A DNA stretch of 64,000 nucleotides from Hetaerina americana. Taxonomy: Eukaryota > Arthropoda > Insecta > Odonata > Calopterygidae. A program made the position numbers and the translations under genes. The stretch spans positions 5,903,348 to 5,967,347 of the forward strand of contig JAKTNV010000023.1 of the NCBI GenBank assembly GCA_022747635.1, given 5' to 3'. Positions 27,701 to 39,700 of the stretch are shown here, one piece after another. Below the pieces are notes generated by a model that was not told where the DNA came from, searched no databases, and saw only the letters and a list, made by a program, of their open reading frames with translations. The stretch's first letter is position 1, and each line of letters starts with the position of its first letter.

Positions 27701-30700
27701 GTCATTATGCTCCATAGCTCGATCTGTCTTTGATCCAAGATTAAACTGGTACAAAGAAGTTGTTGTTTGACTTGGCAAGATTTTTTTAGTTCAAAAGTTT
27801 TCTACAGCACTATAATTAATTCTTAATTCTTGAACATTATATGCATTCAAAATATACATGAAATGCTGGAGGAGAGTATATTAAAGGAGGAAAAATTATC
27901 ATTAGATAATTTATCAATCCAGTGTCAAAGAAGGAGATTGGAATAGGACACCTGTTCAGGTGCATATAGTTATCAAAAAGTAAACAAAGACATAAAAATA
28001 AACTGGATAAACATCTGCAACAGAAAAGCACAAGGCAACTCAAATATAAAAGTAGGCAATTGAATGCTAGAAGAATTTAAATGGTTAATACAATAACCAA
28101 AAATGTCTAAGTCACAATGAAAAGTTTACTCACTGCACAAAACAAAAACATTTTTCCTAAAAAAATGCCATCAAGATGTATTCTGTTCAAGTTCACCCTG
28201 TAGATGCAATGCTTGGGCATTGCCTGCCGAAGAGAAAAGAAGATAGCAATCAAAGGCAATGTGGTTCTACCATAATCATAAAACATAAGCCTGCAGGATA
28301 TACTTTAAGATGCCTGCATGCAGGAGGTAGTTAGGAGAAGGAAAAGTCAATGGGAAGAATTAGAGATAATGCATCCAGGTGTGACACTATGGAATATGTA
28401 AGTATCTCAACAAAATGAGTGGCATCTCTAGCAGGCCAGCAGAAGAATTTACCCTATCTGTCTCTACTTTATTCTAGGGTCAAACAAGTAATTAGTGAAA
28501 TACAAATAGAGAAACTCATTTTTTGGGCCAGCAGTGAGAAATTAGTCACCTGTTTTCTCATACCACTCTCTGCCCTGAATTTGAGGGGTGTTGAGCATAC
28601 CAGAAAATGCTTGGCATATTATATGTTATATTGCTGTATGGCTAAACAACCATGTCCAACTTATGGACAAAATCATTTGTTTTTAACTCTCATAGAGGCA
28701 CAATGATGCATTAAAAAATTCAGCTTTTGTTACAGAGATTTTCATGTATTTCGAATTATGTTGATAGTATTTAAAATTTTCTAGAAATATATGGAAAAAA
28801 ATGGAGACATTTAACCTTGTTACATTTATGCTACTTCAAATTTGTCATTGATATTGCAATGAAGAATGCCATTAAGTAATGACGTTTTTATGAACAGGAG
28901 AGAGTAAATGATAGGGATATTAAGTAAAGATGTGAAGACCAGATTAAGGAAAACTTTACCATGGAATTCAATATTGCACCACGTAGAAACATCATCATTG
29001 AGACAAGAGAATCAGCGCAGATAGAAGGGACGGTCCCAGAGAAGAAGGTGAAAAATTAAGAGGTCAGAATAGAAAACATAGAGAAGAAACATATCTGATT
29101 AGGGAAATAATTGTGGGTAGAAATTAAAAGAAGTTCAAATAAGTAAAGAAAAATGAATAAAGGGAGCACTGAATGGCAATGGATTGTTGATGCACCCCAT
29201 GATGGAGGGGAGAAGTGTTTGGCAAGCAATGCAGAGACAGGAAAAGAATAGTAATGTTGGATGGAATGAAGTCAGGCATGATATATGTGGAGCAGGAGAA
29301 TGATTGCATTGTGCTGCTGGGTATTAAAGTCATATTAGTTAAGTTATAGGTATACCATACATTGGCATGCATACCACTCCAATAATAATAATATTGTAGT
29401 ACATATACAAGAAATTTAAAAAAATTTAGTGAAATTTTGCAATAGTTGCAATGTTGTCGATAAGAGTACTCTGAACCAAGGACCTTAGAAATCTATTGAG
29501 TTAAATCAGAGGTGAGCATAAGAGCAATCTCAGAAAAATGCTTTAAGCAAGTGCAAAGGAGAAAAAAGATGAGAGGAATGAAGGTGAGGGAGAATAAGAA
29601 AGTAAGATATTTAATTGAGACAAGTCAAAGAATGTCCTATACAAGTTTGATGGGCTGTTAGCTCCAATGGTCAGAAGAAAGAACACTTTAGGATAATAAA
29701 CACAGTAATCAACCCGAAGGTTGGTTTAGTAGGTGATGGTAGAGATCACCCAGTACTAAGCCCTATACGGCGTATGAAACTCACACGTCAGGGTAGGGGG
29801 GCCAATTCCTTTCCCTGTGCCGGTTATGGTTTCCCAGGAGGATCTGGTACCCGAAAAATCACTTAGCTTGGGTGGAGCTGCAGGTGCCCAGAGTGCCTAG
29901 CCCGGGAATCGAACCCGGGACCCTCCGGTCAGTAGTCCAATGCTCTACCCCCTGGACTACCGCGACCCACCTATAGGATAATAGGTGGACCTATTTCCTA
30001 CTACCTGCCTTTAGGATAAATCTATTGCCTAACTACTTGGATTTCCCTCATTACCTTCATGTCTTAGGAATCGTGCAGAAACAGATGAGAATTCTCCTGC
30101 TGGCCAGATAGTGGTGCCTTTCATTTTGCCAGGAATCTTTGACATTACATGGCACAAGAAACAAATAATGCCAGGTGTGAAAGCATGCAAATAATACAAA
30201 TAAAAAGGGATTCACTTACGTAAAAATTATGTGGATGTCTGCCTCAAACAAATCCTAGGATTGATGGCCAATTACGGCAATAAGGATTAAAGTTTCCTAC
30301 GATTCCTCTTTTCAATTCCAATTCCTCCCATTTTTCATACAAGCTTCAATCCATTCACCCCACATCTGTGCCACTTCACCTTATCCTAGCCAGAGCTTTC
30401 TAGCCTAACTTACTCAGTGAATTTCATTAATTCCCTCCCTTCCCACTCATTTACCATCCAACCCTCTCCAAACTCCTTTCATTCATTCCTCCAACCTGCT
30501 TATTTCTACCTTGCCATCAAAGATAATCTTTGTTCAACCAAAGATACCTTAACATTTACATTACACTTTTCATCCATTTTTATCTTTGTTTTGTGCCATC
30601 ATGCTAAACCCAATACACAAACAAAAAATTGAGTTAAATTGCGGTATTGGCTTAATAATTTCTTGGGGCAATATTCAATTCTGTTCGTCACTCATGTTTT

Positions 30701-33700
30701 GAGACACAGCTTTGATCCTCACAGCCTCTGAGAATTACCTACCAGAAGCCCTTTATTCCCCATGTTCCAATTCCCTCTAGTCCCCCTTACAAAATTTCTC
30801 ACTAAATGTCCAAAATTTCACCTCTACAAGAGGAAGAGGCACTGACCATTGAATTTAGGTACACTAGAACTTCTGAAAAACATTATAGGAGTTCAATACT
30901 TTTTTGACTTTTCCAATGTAATGGCTAGTCAATATAATATCATGTGCCACCACCACCGCCTTAGGAATGGGACAAGGGATTTCATTCAGTGAGATGAGAT
31001 GAAAGAGAAAGCTGAACCTGGAAGGGAGGAATATGCTGACTTTCTCTGTCCCCAATAAATCTATTCCAGTATGATAGTTGATTGTACAAGTTGTGTGCAT
31101 GGAAGTTGTGAGGGCAAGCAACAGACTACTTGGTTTCAGTCTTGCTCTTGGAGTCTCATGATTTACCAAGACTTCTTACAATTTTTTGTTGGAATTTTGA
31201 AACCGCACTATTCAACAGAAAGTAGGAAATGATCACTAAAATTTAATTCATGATTGACCTTGCTTTCATAGTTGCATTATCACACTATTGAACAGGATTT
31301 TCAGTAATTCAAAAGATAAGTTACCAAAGTTCAATTACGTATCAAATATTAATAATTATTTAACCAATAATTCTAATACTTGGTCCATGCTTTGTATTTC
31401 AGCTACTTATTCCAACATAACCATGTTTACACTACTACTGCACCAAAAATTCAAAATGCCACTCCTACAGAATTAAATACAATTTTGAATGCAGCTTTTC
31501 TTCAATGAAAAGTCATCATCACCAAAAGATTCATAAAACAGCCAATATTATCAATTAGGAAAGCTTTCATTCTCTGCACACCTTAAAAGGTGCTTCTTAC
31601 AATTAACTTGTCAGATCAACAGCATTGTTGCAGTGAGATATGCTAACCTGTTATAATTTGTAAAAATATCAGAAATGGAATAAAAGAAAGGATATTAACC
31701 CCATATATGCTTTTCTGATTCACAGCATAAACCAGATTGTTAGTATCCTGATTTTTTAACCTTAAACTGAGAAATATGGACTAATGAGGAGTACAGTAGA
31801 TGTTTTGTAATCAAGATATGATAAATATGTTAATGAGCATAACTTTTTTGGTCTATCACAGTCCAAGAGATGTTAGGCTGAGGTTTTCCAGAGAAATATT
31901 TCATGGCCACACTGAGATATTCGATTATTTATTTGATGTAATTTTAAATAAAAGCATCACTAAATGAAGGAAAAATATGAAGTAGGAACTGTAAAAACTA
32001 ATCAAATTCCTTGCAATATTCAAATCACTGAAGGAGATGCCTTGGTAGTAACTTTTAGTGGAATCATCCATTAAAATGCATTGAAATGCAACAATTTTGA
32101 AGTGTATAAATCATTGAGCTTTGGTGAAGAGGTATTGTTTGCAATATGCTATTATCTGGGTAAGTACAGAAAAGATTCAACAGCTAATTTATTTGATAGA
32201 TTGGCGCTTGATCAATTAGCATCTCCAGATTAATTAGGGAGAAAATATCTTCTGTTTCTTGAAATTGTTCTTTTCAAGATAACATATCTTAAAATTCTGC
32301 AAAATTGAGCAAATATAAACAGGTTGAATTAAAATATTTTTAATCCACAAGACCCTTAACATCCGGAGGTAAAGGAGCATTTCCAGGAATAAGAAGTTAA
32401 TTTTTTATCAGTATTTCCCCATTTAGTAATGTCAGCCCATTACTACACATAATGGTAATTGTAATAAACTTATGACACCATGTATCCTCTATAGATAAAT
32501 GATATTGAATAACTTCTATCATCATAGAAACAATCAATTTGTAACAAATGCAAAGCACTTTCATGTAGGATATAAAAAGTAAACCAAATAAAATACAACT
32601 CATTCATGAAATAACTGAGATACTATGCTAAAAAAACAATATATAGTATACCTGTAGAAGCAGTTATTTAAGAGCTTAAGTCTTTTAATGAACCAATTAA
32701 ACATAAATCAGCGAACTCCTCTTAATTGATAAGAGTAGGGATCAAGATGGTGAGGTGGCTAACATACTGGCTTCCCACTAAGATGGCTCAGGTTTGAATC
32801 CTGGAGATAGCAGATATTTTTCAGTGGCATTCCGATCCCTACCTGAGGTACTTTGTGGAGAGTACTCCGAGTGAGTACACTTTCAATTGGATGGAATGTT
32901 AAATTGTGGACCCCTTGGCATCTTTTGTTAAGAGTAGGCTAATGCCAATGCTGGGTATCTCTCCCCCCTTCCAGCTGTCAGTCACCTCCCCTAAAAACAA
33001 CTACTAGAGAAGTGCTCTTGCCATCCTCGACCCTGTCCTTTCCAATGTCCTTTTCCTGACTTCCCGACATGCCTTCCACCCAACACCCCTCTATAATTGC
33101 CATCTATGATTTTGCCATGGCCTTCCTTATGGTGCTTCACCTTCCATTATGTTCTTAACAAAATTCTTTACATCTCATGGTGTATCCAATTGATTTGGCT
33201 CTTAATTTCCTTCTATGATACTCCATACTGCCTTTCCCCCTTTCCTCCTCTGTACACTTTTTTATTTCTTATTTTGCCTACTGGGTCTTCTGCATCCACA
33301 TTCAATACTACAAGGTTTGTGTAAAAAGTATCAGTAGCAATTTTTTCCTGATGTGCGTGTGAAGGGCTGGAATCAGAACATCAATTAAGTGTTCGCATGA
33401 TCACACATCCTATTGGCGTCAATAAGATGACAGTGCACACCATTAGCAATGGAAATTTGGCAATGTGAATGATCTGCGTTAAACTCATCCCAAATGTCTT
33501 GATGCATGACCAAGATTAGAGTCGAGCATATGCTTGCAATGGCAACTGGCATCGTGATGATTCCCCAAACCCCTTACAGTCTCGACTTGGCACCAACAGA
33601 CTATTTCCTATTCCCAAATGTGAAATACTCCCTCAAAGGACACCACCATGGAACCCTAAGTGCCACCAAAGAAGCTTGCATGTGTACCCTTAAGGACCTT

Positions 33701-36700
33701 CCAGAATCCACAAACCAGGGAGTCAAAGTTGTGGAAAAGCAGATGAGGGAAGTAGGAACCTTTCTTTAGGAATCACAGCATAACCATCCTGTCACAAATA
33801 TATGACCAAACTTAACCTTTGATTGTGACCCTTGAGTATACATTCAAAGCACTAAATATATTATTTTCAAGTGAAGCTTTCATTAAGCATTTAATACAGT
33901 AGATAATCCTATTAGCCAGTGACTGCCATGCCACTTTAATAATTTCCTACAATTTTGGGACATTTTATACAAGATCTTTTTGATTTGGTAACTTTCCCTT
34001 ATGTTTATTCAAAATTATAGTGGATTTTCTCAGAACTCCCATTTAATATATTCATAGAACAATTAAGAAGGGCATCTCTTAAAACCCTTCACCTTTTTAT
34101 TGCTATATTTTCCAACAGTATGATGGAAAAATGGAACATTTTTCTTGGTAGAATCAAATTTACTGGAATAGTTTTGAACTCATGTTAGGCTACGGTCACT
34201 AGTGACTAGTAAGTATTTTGAATACAGAGCAGTGTTAATGGTGCTCGTATAAAATTTTATTCAATGATAAACATGGGGAATTCACGTCTGAGAGCTCATT
34301 TAACTGTGGCTAAAAATAATGCATCATCATACACCTGAAAAAAAATTCTGGCTTCAAGTGAAAAACTTGGATGCTCATAAATGAGACTAGGCACTGAAAT
34401 AATATTAATAAGTCTTTGGTGCACACTGATGCCACAACAATGGGACCAAATACCATAGGCTTAGTGCTATTTTTTATGGGCCACACTATACTCTTCAAAC
34501 TATGCATTCTTGAGAAGTGATGATTTTTTTCTCATGTACATGTATGTGTCTATTTTCTTTTATGTTACATGCTTTTTATATTTGTGTTTACTTATTTAAT
34601 GTTAGCTATTTATGCTACACTTAAATTTTACTAATGATAATTAGGGAACCAAGATGTGGTGGCTAATGTACTGGCTTCTCACCCAGAGGGGCCAGGTTTG
34701 AATCCCAGATAAGGCAGATATTTTCCGGTGGTATCCCAATCCCTACCTGAGCTGCTTTATGGAGAGAAATTTAAGTGAGTACACCATCTGTCCAATAGGA
34801 CGCTATACCACCAACCACTTGGCACCTTCCAGAAAGAGGAGGCAAATGCAGACACCAGGTTTCTTTCCATCCTTCCTCTTTCCCCATCAATCCCTAATGG
34901 CGCAAATGACCTCAGCTGTCAGTCAACTCCCCTAAAACTACTACTACTACTACTTAAGATAATGTTATGCCCTACACTATTTTACAAATGTACAATAGAA
35001 ATAATCTCTTTGTACAAATGAACATTTTCATTAGAAATTTAATCTAGACCTATATAGGATATTCCCATTTATAGATGCAGCATATATCTCTTTGAAAAAG
35101 TAACTTGTCATCTGTATGAGTCCTATATTCTTATGGCCTATGAAATATTTTCTTCAAATTTTAAATTCATAACTATCAAATAAGAAAAGTTACATATTTT
35201 TTAATCTATAAAACCATTTGCACACACGTATTATAGCATACACACAGTCATATCAAAGCAGATATATTTTATCTGAGCATAAAATACTTAAACTATCAAA
35301 TTAAACAACATAAAAAATTAGGGAAATCCACACTAAAAAGATTATAGTTGCTTTAAAGGCTGGAAATTTTATATGCCACCCATTTAAATTAATATTAGGT
35401 TTTACTTGGAGATGCTATTTCATTGTATGTATGTGCATAAAATAAAACAGGATTACCTTAGATAATAAAGCTGCACTCATTTCATTGATGAGAGCCCGCA
35501 GGTACATTATCATGCAAGTAATTAAGAAGAGTCAATATTAAAACCCAACAGAGTTAACAGCTCTAAGGCTGGCTTGGCAGATGACAGTCAAGCTCACCTG
35601 AGACTAAGCAAATGGAATTCCTATCCCAGTACCAATCGGGAGTTGCAAGTGATACACGAAGCAAATAATTCACTTATTCCTCAAAATGCTCCATGCAACT
35701 TTATTGGGACATATTTGTTTATGATAGAAGGCCAGTTCTTTCAACGTCCTCTTGTAACTTGCATAGAACATACCTAATTATATTGAGTTCTTCTGGAAGT
35801 AAAATGATGCAACATATATGGCAACAAAAGGGTAGTGCTAAAAGGAAATATATCACTTAAAACATGTAGACAAGGTGATGAAACTTAAGTTGCTGGAAAC
35901 TAGGATCCCTGTACTTATTTGGCTTAGCTATACAGATGGTATCTCAATTGGAAAAGAAGATTGGTTAAATCAAGTTAAATGTACTCAAGTATCATGTTAA
36001 TGACCAGACTCCAGTATTGTTAATGACCAGAATATTGACTGGAAGCCTTGGTAAACATTTAAGGTTGCCCAAATATAAAAAAAACACAAAGAAACCATTC
36101 TTTGGTGGTACATGCAGGAGTGATCAGATAATGAATAAGAATTGGGGCACCAGAACTCATGGTATACCAGAAAAACTTGCCTAACACATGTTAAGAACTT
36201 CACTGCAAGTTGTCATTGGTTAAGATGATCTGAGAGGAGACATGATTTTTGAGAAAGAATAGTGTCTCATGAAGTCATGAAAGCTGATAGTGAACCAATG
36301 AACCATTTATATTGTCCAATTGCTTTCACTGATGCAGGAATACAATTTATAATTATGTCAAATGTATTATGCAGATGTAACACATATGCATTGGAGAGCT
36401 TCAACAGAAAACACACAAGCTTTCAGGATTAAGTCATAGATTCCTGGACAAAATATCAGTGAAGAAATGATATACACACTTTTTGGTGCTAATGCAGATG
36501 GTATCAAGGTAAAGAGTGCTGTTGTGGGAAAATTTCAACAACCCTGAATTCTGAGAAAAATAAGGAATGAACTCCCTATACCTTATAAGGATTCAGCAAA
36601 GTCATGATTTACCAGAGTTATCATAACAAATGTATTTCACAATCATTTTGATCCCAAAGTTGTGAAATACCAAGTTGCTGTTCTTGGATATCCAAAGGAT

Positions 36701-39700
36701 GAAATAAAAATGCTGTTAACTGGAGACAGTAGCCCCTCCCTTCCTGAAACTGACAATTTACACAGTAGGAGGTGGTAAGATAAGGTGCCTTGCTTTGCCA
36801 CCTGACAGCTAGCTGAGTAAGTTATACATGTATGCTTCTTCTGCTGATAATATAATTTAAGCATGCCTGAGAATAGAGTTGACCAAGCATTGCATAAAAC
36901 TAAAATTTACAAAAGAGAACTGGCACAGTTTTCTTAAGTAAAACTTTGATTATGTGTTATAAACACAATAAATTCACTTGATGTTAGCATAGAGATCAAA
37001 TAAATGGGATAACATCATTGAAAAAAGCAGATAATAGCATTTTAAAAATGTTATTTTAGGTAACTTAAGTATAACTTAGCTAATTTCTTAGAGCATTCTA
37101 AGATGTATTTTATTCAAAAAGAATTTTATCAACTTTGAATAAGATGCTCTGATAACTGAGGCTTCCTGCTCACAGTATTAAGTAATTTTAAGTCATTGGC
37201 GATTAAGTGTGCACATGAAATGAGGTCATAAATAATGTATAGGGTTACTTGTGTAAAATCCTTGGTTAATTCAAATTTTACTTAATTGGGACCTCTGCCT
37301 CCATATAGGCTGGATTAGTGAGAGTTTGCTGTTTTACCATTAAACTGACATACATACTGAATGAAATAAAATATGCTAATGGTATCTGTAGTCTGCTTTG
37401 TCATGGAAGGCAACTCATATGAGGATTAATGAACACTCAATGGCCAGTGAAAACTCTATGAAAGACTATCCCTATGAACAAACGTGGTGAAAGTCTCACT
37501 GACTCTTGTGGGACAGGAAAGAGGGAGGCAAGAGTGCATTTTTTTCAGAATTCTAAGTAGAAATAATTTTAGTAACAACTCTAGCTTTGTTATATTCCAT
37601 AAAAAAAATTTATTCATAAAAAAATCACTGAGATTTAATTGCTTAGTAACATCAGGAGGGGTTAACCATGGAAATTCTCACCATGCAATACCAGACAAAA
37701 TCAATTACAAGCAGAAAATTATTGATTTTGTGTCATTTATCTTATTTTTAATTTTTACTCAAGGAAATAATAAAAATGACTATATTGATGGTATATGACA
37801 GTAAACTAAGTAAAGGGTGAGGGCAATCAACATTTTTTGACGATATTAAATGAGCTTACTTCTCATTACTGTAAACTTCAAATGTTACTGCACTTGAGCC
37901 AATTAAAGTTTTCAGATATATTTTACATAAAATTAATGGTTCCTTTAGAGGAATAAGGAATGGATCCAAGAAGCAGATGAAGATTAGTATCTATTGAATC
38001 AATCTCTTACAACGTCTTGAACACTGGTTCATGCTCTGGAATAAACCAAGTGAGTAGTAGTATTTAGGGAAGGCGACCGACAGCTAAGGTCATTTGCGCC
38101 ATTAGGGATGGACAGGAAAGGATGAAGGGTGGAGAGAAACCTGGCGTCGGCATTAGCCTACTCTTATCGAAAGGCGCCAAGGGGTCCACAGCTTTACGTC
38201 CCATCCGAAGGACGGCGTACTCACTCAAAGTGCCCTCCACAAAGCACCTCATGTAGGGATCAAGATACCACTGAAAAATATTCAACACGCCTGGGATTTG
38301 AACCCAGGCCCTCTGGGTGGGAAGCCAGTACGATAGCCACCGCACCATCTTGATCCCCATAAACCAAGTGAATACAAAAAATGGAATATGAAAAACATGA
38401 AACATATTGTTGGCGTTTTTCTGCTCCAGCTTAGTTAGAAGGGATAGTTTTACTGAAAACTCCTAATGGTTTCTTCCAATTCCCTGGAATGGAATGAGCA
38501 AAAGCATGACTTCCCTAAAAGACAATAGATCATAATAAAAGGCATGGCCATTCAAGGGTCACAAACTTCTTTCAAAGTAAGATCGATGAGCTATCAAAAA
38601 AGGACTGAAATTCAAAATAACTTACAGGCAATCCCATTGGTCCTGGATCTCCTTTGGCACCTTTCTCTCCCTGAAAAACAATTTAATAAGTGTTACCTAC
38701 AGGCATTAAAATATTTAAATAATATTTTTTTCAAAGGAAGAGCAGACTAATTCAACTAAATAAACCAATGACAATCTAAATCGCAAAGATTTTATGCCAT
38801 TCTCATGAATTGTATCTGGTCATAAAATTTCAAATTTGAATAAACTCTTTCATTAAGTTAACACAAAACTCCAGATACAAATTTACAGAGGAAGAAACTC
38901 AACCCTGGGTCATCCACATCACATCTGGTGGAGGTTGGACAACATCTTTTCCAATGTAATTCGATGCATAAGCAACTCTTAAGCATTTGCTTGATCAAGA
39001 TCATCATAAATTCAATTTTCATTAATTATTTTAAATTTATAGCCACATTATAACAATAAAAATAATTAGGAGCCTTTTATAATAATAATATAATAACGTT
39101 TCTTGTTTTGCTGGTCAAGTACATGACATAGAACATAATAAACAAATTGTGAAAAAACAGTGAAAAGAGAGAGTACAGAGGAACCTTGTACAGAAGTCAT
39201 TATTTGTTCCGGAATCTTTCTCGTAAAGCAAAACACTCATTATACAGAACAATTTTGCCCATAGTATTAATTATTATATAAAATATGTTTCCCATGCCCC
39301 CCATGACATCCACATCACATTTAGCCTCTTACTCTCATGGACTTCACACTCAATTGAAGGCTCATGGAGTTTCCCATTGGTAAACAAGGAGGGGTTTACT
39401 GCTCAAAATGCCACAAAATTGCAGTATGAGATGGTCTTTCAATGGGTTGTGGTCAGAAAATGCATTCTTCTCCGCTGTAAAATGTATCTTTTTCCAGAAG
39501 AGAATCATCTCGTCACAATAATATCTATTCTATCTAACGTCTATAATGTTCTTGAAGTCCTGGTTGACGTTCTCTGCTGCCTTCAAGTCAGAGCTTGCTG
39601 CTTCACTGTGCCTTACAAAACTGTGGATGCCAGTTCCTCTCCTTAACTTCATGAACCACCCACAGCTTCCCCTAAATACTTCTTTAGAGTTCATGGATGA

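Larger units (their letters stand above)
20542..27806 (+). mobile_element. Ty1/copia-like LTR retrotransposon remnant, interrupted
   Basis: Order on the plus strand: 5' LTR, primer-binding site, gag with a decayed zinc knuckle, pre-integrase/start of integrase, then about 4.6 kb of unrecognised DNA, then the RT/RNase H end of pol, a polypurine tract and a 3' LTR. This is the order of a copia element. The central integrase and N-terminal RT part is missing and replaced, so the total length (7.3 kb) exceeds the usual 5 kb or so even though genes are lost. All frames carry stops. No clear target duplication was found. That both halves belong to one insertion is inferred from orientation and matching LTRs. 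Confidence 0.72.
19096..38625 (-). other. Giant collagen intron of 19.5 kb
   Basis: Holds the copia-like element, SINEs of three families, a deleted mariner and an unclassified repeat, all listed separately. The remaining stretches (19.1-20.5, 27.8-29.7, 30.0-32.0, 34.96-35.99 and 36.6-38.0 kb) contain no motif I recognise. No further Gly-X-Y island was found by eye. Confidence 0.6.

Noticed and set aside
29907..29973. tRNA gene on the minus strand
   Set aside because: The B box is perfect but the acceptor arm cannot pair and the sequence continues into a SINE body with target duplications.
38129..38353. Open frames on both strands at 38.1-38.4 kb
   Set aside because: They lie wholly within a SINE family A copy.
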